Origin: DATJGR01 sp963735085
GTDB lineage: Bacteria; Pseudomonadota; Gammaproteobacteria; Pseudomonadales; Azotimanducaceae
Assembly (NCBI GenBank): GCA_963735085.1
Contig: CAVTJP010000005.1
Location: forward strand, 2,170,001-2,234,000
DNA length: 64,000 nucleotides
Reading direction: 5' to 3'
Shown: in pieces, positions 51,154 through 60,271 of the stretch
Layout: each line of letters begins with the position of its first letter
Position numbering within the stretch: the stretch's first letter is position 1
Position numbers and translations under genes: made by a program
Notes under the pieces: generated by a model
What the model saw: only the letters and a program-made list of their open reading frames with translations
Database searches by the model: none
Told to the model about the DNA's origin: nothing

Positions 51154-51426
51154 TCAGGCGCGAAGCAACGTCCAGATACCAATGACGATGAAGCCGGCAC
51201 CGGCGATGTAGTGCAGTACTTTCTCGCTGATGTATGCGGACAATGCGCTGCCCGCCAGCACGCCGATACCTGACGTGGCGACCAGCGCCAGAGATGCACC
51301 AAGAAATACCGTCAGTTTGCTGACTTCGCGATCTGCCGCGAACAGCAGTGTTGCAAGCTGCGTCTTGTCGCCGAGTTCCGCGACAAAGACGGTTGCGAAA
51401 ACGGTCATCAGTATTTTCGGATCCAT
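51154..51426 (-). CDS. TMEM165/GDT1 (UPF0016) family protein, single-repeat form
   Basis: 90 residues. The hallmark FVAELGDKTQLATLL gives E-x-G-D-K-T, the cation-binding motif of the GDT1 family (Mn2+/Ca2+ export or exchange). Most members have two such repeats in about 190-220 residues; only one half is here, so it must pair with itself or with a second small protein. No second repeat gene is adjacent. Confidence 0.85.
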   Translation of the reverse strand: MDPKILMTVFATVFVAELGDKTQLATLLFAADREVSKLTVFLGASLALVATSGIGVLAGSALSAYISEKVLHYIAGAGFIVIGIWTLLRA

Positions 51427-51469
51427 GCTTTCTTCCGTTCATGTTCCAGAGTGAGAGTGAATGTGGGCG

Positions 51470-52558
51470 TCACGGTGCTGGCAGACGATCCGTATGCTTC
51501 GCGTCCACGCCGCGCAGAAACTCGAGGATCGTTGAATCGACATCGTCGGTTGCCTCTTCCATCAACCAATGGCCCGCGTTCAGTTCGTGATAATCGAACG
51601 GTCCTTCGATGAAATTGCGCTGGGACTCGACCGCATAGCGGCCCACCGCGGGGTCCTGATTGCCCCAGATGAACAGCACCGGCAAGCGCACCTTCGGCGC
51701 GGCCTCGACCTTGAAGCTATACGGTGCGCGGTACCAGTTCAGCGCGGCGGTCAACGCGCCGGGCTCGGAGAATACCGCGTGATACTCGGCACGTTGCGCT
51801 TCGCTCATGTCGCCGTAGAGCGCGTCGTCCATCAATGCCAGATGGTTGAATGTGAACACGGCTTCAGGCAGCAGCGGTATCCGGAAGAACAGCATGTAGC
51901 GGCTGCGACGGCGCTGATCTGCATCGTTGGCGAGCGCGTCGGCGAACGCCGAAATGTGCGGTATCGACAGGCTGGTGTACGAGCGCAGCAGCTCGGGCCG
52001 GCTCATCACCGCTGCCCAACCCACCGCCGCCCCCCAGTCGTGGCCGACGAGATGAAAGTGGTGCATGCCGGTCGCGCGAGCGACGGCGAACACATCTTCG
52101 ACGAGCTTCGGCAGTGCGTACGCGGCGACATCCTTGGGCCGCGCACCCGGTGAATATCCGCGTTGATCGAATGCGACGACCCGAAAGCCCTGGTCTGCCA
52201 GCAACTCGATCAAGGGCTGCCACATCAGCGACGTTTCCGGAAAGCCGTGCAGCAGCATCACACCGGGTCCGGTATTGTGAAGCCCTGCGACGCGCGCGCG
52301 AAATACCAGACCGTTTGCGGCAATGCGGACCAACCCGTGCTCTGTTTTCGCGTCGAGCATCGGTAGCGCGGCAGTCTCCGCACGATAACGATGCTTCCAA
52401 TCGAGCGACAACAGACTGCCTCCGGCGAGCACCGCGACGGCGATGACGACGATCACAATCAGCAGAATGACGGCGGCTCGCAGGATTCCCAAGCCGGGCG
52501 CTCCGAGAGTTTGGATTACCCGTAGCGTAGCATCTCTTGTCAGCAGTGGCGGCTGCAC
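51470..52558 (-). CDS. Membrane-anchored alpha/beta hydrolase (epoxide hydrolase-like)
   Basis: 362 residues from GTG 52558 (start uncertain). An N-terminal helix (GILRAAVILLIVIVVIAVAV) anchors it. PGVMLLHGFPETSLMWQPLI (oxyanion HGFP), VAFDQRGYSPGARP, HLVGHDWGAAVGWAAV (nucleophile Asp in GHDWG), and C-terminal NAGHWLMEEA (catalytic His) fit epoxide hydrolase or dehalogenase-like enzymes with an Asp nucleophile. Divergent from the HAD gene. Confidence 0.87.
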   Translation of the reverse strand: MQPPLLTRDATLRVIQTLGAPGLGILRAAVILLIVIVVIAVAVLAGGSLLSLDWKHRYRAETAALPMLDAKTEHGLVRIAANGLVFRARVAGLHNTGPGVMLLHGFPETSLMWQPLIELLADQGFRVVAFDQRGYSPGARPKDVAAYALPKLVEDVFAVARATGMHHFHLVGHDWGAAVGWAAVMSRPELLRSYTSLSIPHISAFADALANDADQRRRSRYMLFFRIPLLPEAVFTFNHLALMDDALYGDMSEAQRAEYHAVFSEPGALTAALNWYRAPYSFKVEAAPKVRLPVLFIWGNQDPAVGRYAVESQRNFIEGPFDYHELNAGHWLMEEATDDVDSTILEFLRGVDAKHTDRLPAP

Positions 52559-52585
52559 CGACACTGCACGAACGGAGGACCACCG

Positions 52586-53392
52586 ATGCAATTCAAAGCG
52601 CTCGCGATCGACCTCGACGGCACGCTCCTGGTCGGTGAGACACTGCCTGCCGACAACGTGACCGCAGTGCGCGCCGCGCGCGCCGCCGGCTTGCAAGTGA
52701 TCATTGCCACCGCGCGTTGGCATCAGATGGCGCTGCGCATCGCCAGCGAACTCGGCATCGACGGTCCGGTGATTGCGTGTTCCGGCGCTCAGGTGCACCT
52801 GCCGTCCGAGGACCGCGACATCTTCGACGAACGCCTACCGGAGGATTTCGTTGCGGCGCTCTACGGGATCTGCGATGCGGAGCGATGCGTGGCGACCGTT
52901 ACGGTCGCCGACCGCGTGCTGTTGAAACTCGACGGCGAACCCGATCCCGCATTGCTGTTGCCAGAGATGAGTTGGGTGCGGCAGTTGCAAGGCGCCGCGG
53001 ATTCGTTGCCGCGCGTCGCGGCGATTCAGGGCAGCCGCGTCAATGCACGGATTCGTGCCGAATTGGAACCGCGTTTCAGTGACCGCGTACATTTTTTCGA
53101 TTCGATCGGGCCGAATGGCAAGATCATCATGGCGATTACCGCTGCGACCGCGAGTAAAGGCGCTGCGCTGGAATCGGCGTGCCGCTATCTAAATCTCTCG
53201 CCGCGCGATGTCGTGGCGTTCGGTGACGCTGACAACGATATCGAGATGTTTCGCGTCGCCGGTGCATCGGTTGCGATGGGTCAGGCGGAACCGCGTGTCA
53301 AAGCGATGGCAACGACGGTCACTTTGCGCAACGATGAATCCGGTGTCGCGCGCGCCATTGAGCGATTGTTGGCGAACGGGCGCGTCGACTAG
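52586..53392 (+). CDS. Cof-type HAD-IIB family phosphatase
   Basis: 268 residues. Motif I FKALAIDLDGTLLVGE (DLDGT), motif II ATARWHQMALRI, motif III with Lys in ATASKGAALESACRY and motif IV VVAFGDADNDIEMFRVAG match the Cof/YwpJ-type HAD phosphatases. It has a clear GGAGG-like site (ACGGAGGACCACCG before ATG). Substrate probably sugar or nucleotide phosphate. Confidence 0.92.
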   Translation: MQFKALAIDLDGTLLVGETLPADNVTAVRAARAAGLQVIIATARWHQMALRIASELGIDGPVIACSGAQVHLPSEDRDIFDERLPEDFVAALYGICDAERCVATVTVADRVLLKLDGEPDPALLLPEMSWVRQLQGAADSLPRVAAIQGSRVNARIRAELEPRFSDRVHFFDSIGPNGKIIMAITAATASKGAALESACRYLNLSPRDVVAFGDADNDIEMFRVAGASVAMGQAEPRVKAMATTVTLRNDESGVARAIERLLANGRVD

Positions 53393-53429
53393 CGCGAATA
53401 TCTCACCACAGCGCGCCGTCGCGCCTGGC

Positions 53430-54443
53430 TCAGGCGGTCTGGCGCCAATTCGATACCGCCGCGTCGACTCCGTGTTCCTGGACGCGTTCGTGCACGGAGT
53501 TCAGCGCGTCGTAGATTGCCTTGGTCGCGTCCGGAACGCTGGTACCGGGAGCAATGTGGACGGCCGGTTGGAAATGCGCCCCAGCCGGACCGGGATGAAT
53601 CTCGCGCGAGCCCTTCGGCCGCAGTTTGTTCAGGCCGACCAGATAGATCGGTACCACCGGCACGTTCAATTCGGTCGCGAGAATCGATACGCCGTGGCGA
53701 AACTTCGCCATCTTGCGGCTCGTCGAGCGGGTTCCCTCGGGAAAGATCACCAGATTCGCGCCGTGCTTGATCAACCACTTTGGATAGTCGAGCGCCCGCG
53801 AGCCGCCGCCGCGCTGAATCGGGAAGGTACCCATTACGAGCGACTGATACCACGGTTGCATGACGAGTTCAGGGCGCCCGGTGACGAACCATCGGTCCGC
53901 CGCGGCGCCGAAATAGATATTCCATTTCACGCGTTGCGGTAGCGCGTGAAACAGCACCAGCGCGTCGAGGTGGCTGGTGTGATTCCCCACGACGATGCAT
54001 GGGCCGCGGATGCCGTTGAAATGCTCGCGGCCCGTCACGGTTAGCGGTTTGCACGCTTCCCATACCCAGCGCGAATAGCCATGCCAGCGCATCATCGCGC
54101 GGGCGAGCTTCGCCCACCATTTGATCTGCCACTCGTGCGGTCCAACGGTGCCGGATTCGCTGACGATCAGGCGTTTGAAGAGCTCCAGATCGATCGCGGG
54201 CAGCAGTTCGGTGTCGACCGCGTCGGTCAATTCCTGGCCGAGCGTCGCGTGATACGCGCGGAAGTTGTCCGACGCCTCGAAAATCGTGCAGTGGTCCCAT
54301 TCGCCGAGCACTTGGAATTCGTAGAGGACTTTCGCCTCGCGTGCTTCCAGCGCTGTGCGCAGTTGCAGCAGATGTTCTGGATCAGCCGAGATGCTGCGCA
54401 ACGCGTCGGTGGAATAACGCGACAGCATCACATAGTTGGGCAT
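53430..54443 (-). CDS. GYD domain fused to a PlsC-type lysophospholipid acyltransferase
   Basis: 337 residues. Residues 1-95 look like a GYD domain (YVMLSRYSTDALRSI, LGEWDHCTIFEASDNFRAY); residues 105-337 are PlsC-like with NHTSHLD (154-160) and FPEGTRS (234-240). The preceding gene encodes a stand-alone GYD protein, and the two GYD sequences share the YVM/IFSN and LGxxDxxxIxEA pattern. PlsC enzymes acylate lysophosphatidic acid. The fusion suggests that a GYD partner senses or binds something at the membrane. Confidence 0.85.
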   Translation of the reverse strand: MPNYVMLSRYSTDALRSISADPEHLLQLRTALEAREAKVLYEFQVLGEWDHCTIFEASDNFRAYHATLGQELTDAVDTELLPAIDLELFKRLIVSESGTVGPHEWQIKWWAKLARAMMRWHGYSRWVWEACKPLTVTGREHFNGIRGPCIVVGNHTSHLDALVLFHALPQRVKWNIYFGAAADRWFVTGRPELVMQPWYQSLVMGTFPIQRGGGSRALDYPKWLIKHGANLVIFPEGTRSTSRKMAKFRHGVSILATELNVPVVPIYLVGLNKLRPKGSREIHPGPAGAHFQPAVHIAPGTSVPDATKAIYDALNSVHERVQEHGVDAAVSNWRQTA

Positions 54444-54475
54444 CGTGCGGTTCCGTTTCCGCGCTGATTGCGGTG

Positions 54476-54781
54476 TCAGGCGCCGCCAGCGCTTTTGCCC
54501 GACAGCATGTCGACGAACTGCGCCACTGGCATCGCCGGCATCGTGGTGACCTTGATCGTGCCACGTGCGCCCAGTTCCATAGCGATGCGCGCCATCACTT
54601 CATTGGTGGGTGCTTCGATGATGTTGACGAAATCGTATCCGCCGAGCACCGCATATTGGCTCGTCACGCGTGCACCCATCGATTCGACTTCCTTGTTCAC
54701 CTCACCGAGTCGTTCGGGACGTTCTTTGAGCGTCTTGCGACCTTCGTCGGTCAGATTGCTGAACATGATGTACGTGGCCAT
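54476..54781 (-). CDS. GYD domain protein
   Basis: 101 residues from ATG 54781 with GAGGGGAG upstream. ATYIMFSNLTDEGRKTLKER then VTSQYAVLGGYDFVNIIEAP contains the name-giving GYD. Length is that of a typical stand-alone GYD protein. It lies 32 bp ahead of the GYD-PlsC fusion on the same strand, so the pair may work together. Function unknown. Confidence 0.88.
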   Translation of the reverse strand: MATYIMFSNLTDEGRKTLKERPERLGEVNKEVESMGARVTSQYAVLGGYDFVNIIEAPTNEVMARIAMELGARGTIKVTTMPAMPVAQFVDMLSGKSAGGA

Positions 54782-54893
54782 GGCGCTCCCCTCGTTGAGC
54801 GTTCGACTGTACGCGGAACAATCCGCATCGTCACCCGCTGTACCGCAGTCGTCTTCGCGGACTAACATCGACGATTTGGCGTGGGCGCAGACG

Positions 54894-55907
54894 ATGAAAG
54901 CAGCGGTGTTCTCCGGGCCGGGTTCGCTGAACATCGTGGACCGCAGCATTCCGGAACCGAAACCAGGTTGGGTGCGGATCGGTGTCACGGCAACCGGCAT
55001 CTGTGGCAGTGATCTGCATATTTACGGCGGTATGCTTGGCGATGTGACCGGCCTGCAACCCGGCCACGAAGTCTCTGGCGTGATCGATGCGGTGGGTGAC
55101 GGCGTGTCGCTTGCAACGGGCGGCCATGTGGCGGTCGAACCGATAACCGCATGTGGTCACTGCTTTCAATGTGCGACGGGTCACCGCAATCGTTGTGCCG
55201 GACATCGCCTTTTCGGGGTCACCGCGCGGGGTGGTATGGCCGAATATCTCAGCGTGCCAGCCGACTGCCTGCACGCATTGCCCGCTGCTCTGGACGGCAA
55301 TGTCGCGGCTCTGGCTGAGCCGATGGCGGTGTGCGTACGCGGGACGCGCCGCGCCCGCATCGAACTGGGCGACCGCGTCGCTGTGCTGGGTGCCGGCAGC
55401 ATCGGGCTTTTATCTGTGCTGACGGCGCGCGAAGCGGGTGCGAGCGAGGTTTTCGTCACCGCGCGTCACCCGCATCAACGCGCGCTTGCCGAATCGTTCG
55501 GCGCAACGGGTGTGTTCGCCAGCATCGAAGCGATGATCGAAGCGGTCGGTCCGGAATCTATGGACGTCGTCATCGAAACGGTTGGCGGCCGCTCGGATGC
55601 GTTGACGGAAGCGGTCAGTGTCGCGGCACGCGGCGGCACTATCGCGATGCTGGGTGTATTCGAGGGCTCACCGCGTATTCCGGGGCTGCCGTTTGCAGAT
55701 CGCGAGCTGACATTGGTTGGATCGTACTGTTATGCGCGCGACGCGCGGGTTGGTGATTTCGCGCACGCGACAACGTTGCTGTCGAAGTTCCAAAGTGCGC
55801 TGCCGCAACTCGTGACGCACCGCTTCAAGCTGGATGAGGTATCGCGTGCTTACGCCGCCGCGGCGGACAAAAGCTCGGGCTCGATCAAAGTGCAGATCGA
55901 ACCGTAA
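54894..55907 (+). CDS. Zinc-dependent dehydrogenase (sorbitol dehydrogenase-like)
   Basis: 337 residues from ATG 54894. MDR family with catalytic zinc ligands in ATGICGSDLHIYGG and PGHEVSGVID and the structural four-Cys lobe ACGHCFQCATGHRNRC. The nucleotide-binding loop is VLGAGSIGLLSVLTARE. Members oxidise sugar alcohols or threonine. Divergent from the GYD pair, no clear operon partner. Confidence 0.9.
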   Translation: MKAAVFSGPGSLNIVDRSIPEPKPGWVRIGVTATGICGSDLHIYGGMLGDVTGLQPGHEVSGVIDAVGDGVSLATGGHVAVEPITACGHCFQCATGHRNRCAGHRLFGVTARGGMAEYLSVPADCLHALPAALDGNVAALAEPMAVCVRGTRRARIELGDRVAVLGAGSIGLLSVLTAREAGASEVFVTARHPHQRALAESFGATGVFASIEAMIEAVGPESMDVVIETVGGRSDALTEAVSVAARGGTIAMLGVFEGSPRIPGLPFADRELTLVGSYCYARDARVGDFAHATTLLSKFQSALPQLVTHRFKLDEVSRAYAAAADKSSGSIKVQIEP

Positions 55908-55935
55908 GCAGGGTTTCGATTGGTATCGCTTACGC

Positions 55936-57633
55936 TCAAGTTTCGATGACGTAGCGTCCGGGAGCCGGATACAGCGGCGCAAACGCGATCGAACCGGGCA
56001 TCGTCGGCGCCTGGATTCGGGTACCGGAATGTGCCGCGAGCCAGCCAAACCAGTGTTCACGCCAGTCGCCCTTGGTCTCCCGGGCAGTCGCCAGCCAGTC
56101 ATCGGCGCAGGCAGGCAGTTCCTTCGCCCGCCAATATTTCAAGTGCCTGTTGTCGCCGCGCGCGCTGATCGTCTGCGTATGGTTCTGGTTCGTCAGCACG
56201 AATTCGATGTTGCCGCCGAACAGCTGCGTCGAGCGATATGCGCCCTTCCACGGTGTGATGTGATCGGTGCTGCCGGCCATCAGATAAACGTCACAGCCGA
56301 CATTCTTCAATTCGATCCGGTTGCCCAACGCGCGCAGTTGCCCCTTCGCCAGTTTGTTTGCGTAGGACAGATCCAGAAAGTCTGAATACAGCCCGGCCGG
56401 CAGGCGTGTGTAATCCATCGACCAGAACAGCAACGGATGCGACGGCGGGTCTTCGCCGAGCAGGTAGTTGCTGCGGAAGAACGCCATCACGTTCTCCTCC
56501 GGCCGTAGCCAGGCGAACATTTCGAACACGTTCTTTTCATCGAACACGCCGTCGCTGCGCACGCGCGCCTTCTGTGTCATCACCGAACGCTCGCTGATGA
56601 ACAGTCCGAAATCGGAGTCGAGCGGCCGGTTGTCGAGGATGTTGATGAATAGGGTGAGCGACGCCAGCCAATCATCTCCGCGCGCTGCGAGCACGCCGGC
56701 CGCGACCGCGGTGGTGAGCCCGCCGGCGCAGACACCGATCAGGTTCACCTGCTGCTGTCCACTGATCTCGCGCGCGACCGCCACCGCTTCAATGACGCCT
56801 TCGGTGTAGGTATCGATGCCCCAGCTGCGTTGCTTCTCGGTCGGATTGCGCCAACTGACGGCGAATACCTGAATACCTGCATCGAGGAGTTTCTGGAAAA
56901 GGCTGCGATCGGGCGTCAAATCACCCAGATAGAAGCGGTTGACTTGACTGAACACGTAGACGAGCGGGACGGCGTGTACGTCCGGTGTGTTCGGTGTGTA
57001 CTGAATGACTTCGAGCAACTCGTTGCAGAACACGACGGAACCGGGGCTTGCACACACGTCGACGCCAATTTTGAATGCGTCTCTGGCCGCGACGGCTGGG
57101 TAACCGTGGTTGTGGCGTAAATCGTCGACATAATTGCGCAGCCCCTTCAGCAGGCTCTTGCCACGAGTCTGCCACGCCTTGCGCAGCGCCGCTGGATTGC
57201 CCGCTAACGAGTTCATTGGGGCAGCGAGATCTTTCATGATATCGAGCATGAAGCGGGCGCGCTCGCGTTCGAGATCGTCGAAATTGGCGCGCGCCAGCCA
57301 TTCATCGACGGACCTGCCCCACGCCAGATAGCCTTGGCCGATGCGGCGAAACAGAGGATTATCGCGCCATGCGTCGTCTTGGAAGCGTGCGTCCTTCGGA
57401 GCGGGTTCGATCTTGCTGCTGCCGAACGTGATGCTCACCAGGTCACTCAGCAGCGCTTCTACGGACTCGAAGACCGCGCGCGGCTGCTCGGTGGCGCGAT
57501 CGATCACAAGTCGCAGCGACTCGAGCATCGCGCGGCGATCCAGTGCGAGCGCCGACGTCAGCGCGATGCCTTCGCGCATCTCGTCGAGATCCTCCTGCGA
57601 GGCATCTGGACGAACATCGGATGGAATGACCAT
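55936..57633 (-). CDS. PhaC-like poly(3-hydroxyalkanoate) synthase
   Basis: 565 residues. The lipase-like box is LIGVCAGGLTTAVAAG (nucleophile Cys302 in GVCAGG), and AGSTDHITPWKGAY and NQNHTQTIS give the Asp and His of the triad. N-terminal DNPLFRRIGQGYLAW is typical of class I PhaC. It polymerises hydroxyacyl-CoA. No phaA, phaB, phaE, phaR or phasin gene is in the window, so substrate supply and class are uncertain. Next to an alpha/beta hydrolase and a WS/DGAT. Confidence 0.88.
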   Translation of the reverse strand: MVIPSDVRPDASQEDLDEMREGIALTSALALDRRAMLESLRLVIDRATEQPRAVFESVEALLSDLVSITFGSSKIEPAPKDARFQDDAWRDNPLFRRIGQGYLAWGRSVDEWLARANFDDLERERARFMLDIMKDLAAPMNSLAGNPAALRKAWQTRGKSLLKGLRNYVDDLRHNHGYPAVAARDAFKIGVDVCASPGSVVFCNELLEVIQYTPNTPDVHAVPLVYVFSQVNRFYLGDLTPDRSLFQKLLDAGIQVFAVSWRNPTEKQRSWGIDTYTEGVIEAVAVAREISGQQQVNLIGVCAGGLTTAVAAGVLAARGDDWLASLTLFINILDNRPLDSDFGLFISERSVMTQKARVRSDGVFDEKNVFEMFAWLRPEENVMAFFRSNYLLGEDPPSHPLLFWSMDYTRLPAGLYSDFLDLSYANKLAKGQLRALGNRIELKNVGCDVYLMAGSTDHITPWKGAYRSTQLFGGNIEFVLTNQNHTQTISARGDNRHLKYWRAKELPACADDWLATARETKGDWREHWFGWLAAHSGTRIQAPTMPGSIAFAPLYPAPGRYVIET

Positions 57634-57648
57634 GACCGCGTCTCCCGA

Positions 57649-58368
57649 TCAGGCGCGTTTGCGAGGCTGATGCAGGCGCTCTGCAACGATCCTGAATACT
57701 TGCGGATTGACGCCGAAGCCGACGTGGGAACTGGTCACCTCGATGTTTTCGACATCTGGATTGGTATCGTCAATGGCCGCCTGCCACGAAACGACCCCAT
57801 CGGTCTTGCTGTACAACGCAGTGATCGGCACGCGAATCGGCGTGCGTTCGCGGCGTCGAATCAGTTCGTGAATCTGTGCGTCGGTCATCCCGGTGCTGGC
57901 TTGCATGAGCCGCCCGATGCTGGTCGCGCCGGGGCCGCCTTTCACTGGCGATCCGAGCGTGATGACCTGGCGTACCAGATCGGGCCTGGCTCGAGCGATC
58001 TCGCGCGCGATGCTGCCGCCGCGGCTCCAGCCGACCAGATTGATCTTTTGCCCGTGACCCTTGTGCAGCGTGACCGCCCGCGCCGTCAGTCTTTCGATCA
58101 GTGGTTGTCCCGGGCCGGTATTGCGGCCCAGATCCCAGCCGGTAACAGCGTAGCCGATCTCCGTCAGGAACCGTCGGAGCACCCACGTTGATGAGTCGTT
58201 CGCCATAAAGCCAGGCAACACGATCACCGGGCGTTCGTCGCCGCGAGATGCGCTCATGCGCAGCAACGGCAGCATCAGCATCAGCGACGCGAATTCGGCA
58301 CCCGCGCGGGCTTCCAGAAACTGATACAGCATCGGCGGCGGGGCGATGAATTCGCGATCGGTCGTCAT
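57649..58368 (-). CDS. Alpha/beta hydrolase (lipase-like)
   Basis: 239 residues from ATG 58368. RPVIVLPGFMANDSSTWVLR, the nucleophile elbow INLVGWSRGGSIAREIARAR, VITLGSPVKGG and a late His in EVTSSHVGFGVNP. It may act on storage lipids with the neighbours (PhaC-like, WS/DGAT) or be a thioesterase. An upstream frame in phase is not family sequence. Confidence 0.85.
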   Translation of the reverse strand: MTTDREFIAPPPMLYQFLEARAGAEFASLMLMLPLLRMSASRGDERPVIVLPGFMANDSSTWVLRRFLTEIGYAVTGWDLGRNTGPGQPLIERLTARAVTLHKGHGQKINLVGWSRGGSIAREIARARPDLVRQVITLGSPVKGGPGATSIGRLMQASTGMTDAQIHELIRRRERTPIRVPITALYSKTDGVVSWQAAIDDTNPDVENIEVTSSHVGFGVNPQVFRIVAERLHQPRKRA

Positions 58369-58551
58369 GCGTGCAAGATAACCCGCCGCGAACCGGTTGT
58401 CCGCACCAGCGGTTTCTGCTTGCGGTTGCAATGAATTGTCCACAGGTCGGGTCAAACGGGTGCCGTGCCGATGTTGACATCGTACCGAGGCCACGCGTGC
58501 AGACGGCGCGGCTAACCCGCATGCCGCCTGCACGGACGCGCTCACACTACC

Positions 58552-60018
58552 CTAGGCGACCATCAATTCGGTTTGCAGACAGCGCCGTTCGATCCGCTCG
58601 AGCGGTTCGATCGGATGTAGCGCGCGCACATCGACGCGACGATTCAGCACCTGCGCACGCAGATCGATATAGGCACGCAGGAGATCGTCGCGAAACTGAG
58701 GCAGGTCCGGCATGGTCGCGGCGCATGCCGTGATGCCGATGTCGAAATGTGCGGCGTAGCTCTGCACGGTGATGTTGATGCCGCTGCCGTGCGCGGGGAT
58801 GGACACTGGAAAGTGCGTCAACATGCGCGCGCCATTCGAGTAGCGTATGGCGCGCGGTCCCGGAACGTTCGAAATCACTAGATTGACCAATGGCGGCAGA
58901 TAATTCGCCGCACCACTGAGTTCCCAGATGCGAGACGCGGCGCGGCCGAACCACGGCGCCCCCGGCAGGCGCGGATTGCGGGGCAGCAATGAATTGAATT
59001 CCTGCGCCAGGGCCTTCGCATCGACTGCTGCGGTATGAATCGCGCGCAGGCGGGTAATCGAATCACCGATCTGTGTGCCGAGCGCGACGCGCATCATCGT
59101 CACCTGGGTATTCAGTGTGGTGTCGCCCGGCCGTCGCACCGATACCGGCACGCCGGCGACCAGCGATGTATCGGGTAACGTGTTGTGGCGCATGAGATAT
59201 GCGCGCAACGCGCCACCGCACAGCGTCAGAAACACGTCGTTGATAGAACAGCCATGCGCTTTGCCGATCGCCCTGACGTCGCCCAGCGAGACGCGCAGCA
59301 TCGCGTAGCCGCGCGTCGCGCCGATACTTCGGTTGATCGGTGTCGCCGGTGCAAGCCATGGTGCGGACCCGTTGGGATTCGCTGTGAGCATGCGCTGGCC
59401 GAGACGCGTCAACGCATCAATGCTGCGCGCGGCGTCGATCAGCGATTCGCTGCCGGCGTTCAGGACTCGCTGCAGTGACCCTCGAAGAGGGGCGAGGTCA
59501 GCCTTCGATGTCTGCGCGTCGCTGCTCACGGTGTCGCCTGGTTCTGCCGTCGCGTCGGTTAAGGTATCGACAGCGGATTGTCCCGCCAGGCCATCGAGGC
59601 ACGCGTGGTGAACGACATTGAAATAGGCGACGCGGCCGCCCGCCAATCCATCGATGTAGTAGATCTTCCACAGCGGCCGTGAACGATCGAGCGGGCGCGC
59701 ATGCAACTTGGCAACCGCTCGTTCGAGTTGCGATGTATCGCCGGGCCCGGGCAACGCGACACGTTCGATGTGAGCGTCGTAGTCGACGTCGCACGCGACC
59801 CAACGCGGGTGGTCGATCTGCAATGGTGCGTTCTCGACGCGATGTGTGAGATACGGCAACAAATGACTACGCGATTGAACCATTTGTTTCATTTCGGCGA
59901 AGAAGCGATCGCGTCGATCGGCCGGCATGTCGAATACCTGTACCGAGCCGATGTGCATCGGCATGCGTGCGGTTTCGGCATAGAGGAAGCTTGCGTCCAG
60001 TCCGTTCAATTGATTCAT
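58552..60018 (-). CDS. Wax ester synthase/diacylglycerol acyltransferase (WS/DGAT)
   Basis: 488 residues. LNGLDASFLYAETARMPMHI, then the active site VVHHACLDGLAG (HHxxxDG at 137-143) and NISNVPGP-like SNVPGPRAIRYSNG are family signatures. It joins acyl-CoA to an alcohol or diacylglycerol to make wax esters or triacylglycerol. The storage-lipid context with the PhaC-like synthase is notable. Own start ATG with a gap of about 250 bp upstream. Confidence 0.92.
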   Translation of the reverse strand: MNQLNGLDASFLYAETARMPMHIGSVQVFDMPADRRDRFFAEMKQMVQSRSHLLPYLTHRVENAPLQIDHPRWVACDVDYDAHIERVALPGPGDTSQLERAVAKLHARPLDRSRPLWKIYYIDGLAGGRVAYFNVVHHACLDGLAGQSAVDTLTDATAEPGDTVSSDAQTSKADLAPLRGSLQRVLNAGSESLIDAARSIDALTRLGQRMLTANPNGSAPWLAPATPINRSIGATRGYAMLRVSLGDVRAIGKAHGCSINDVFLTLCGGALRAYLMRHNTLPDTSLVAGVPVSVRRPGDTTLNTQVTMMRVALGTQIGDSITRLRAIHTAAVDAKALAQEFNSLLPRNPRLPGAPWFGRAASRIWELSGAANYLPPLVNLVISNVPGPRAIRYSNGARMLTHFPVSIPAHGSGINITVQSYAAHFDIGITACAATMPDLPQFRDDLLRAYIDLRAQVLNRRVDVRALHPIEPLERIERRCLQTELMVA

Positions 60019-60271
60019 GTCAGATGTCCTTTACTGCAGTGACGAGTGTGGTGAGTTCCATCTTCTACCGGGCTGCGTAAAGCCGTACGCACAGGAAAAC
60101 ACAGTCGCATTTCGTTTGTGTGAAGGCTCGTTCGCGCGTCCGATGGGTTCGATTGCGGCGCATCCATGAAGTTCGTCGCGTGACTGACGTGTGATCGATA
60201 TGTCAGACGAAAGACATCTCGCGGGAATCTGGATCGACGAGCGTTTTCGCGCGCAATCGCACCGGGAGAAC
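60019..60271. other. Intergenic region upstream of WS/DGAT
   Basis: These 253 bases lie before the WS/DGAT gene on the minus strand. No ORF with family motifs, no strong -35/-10 pair and no clear hairpin with a T run is seen. It should hold the WS/DGAT promoter and the end signals of the lipoprotein gene. Confidence 0.4.
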
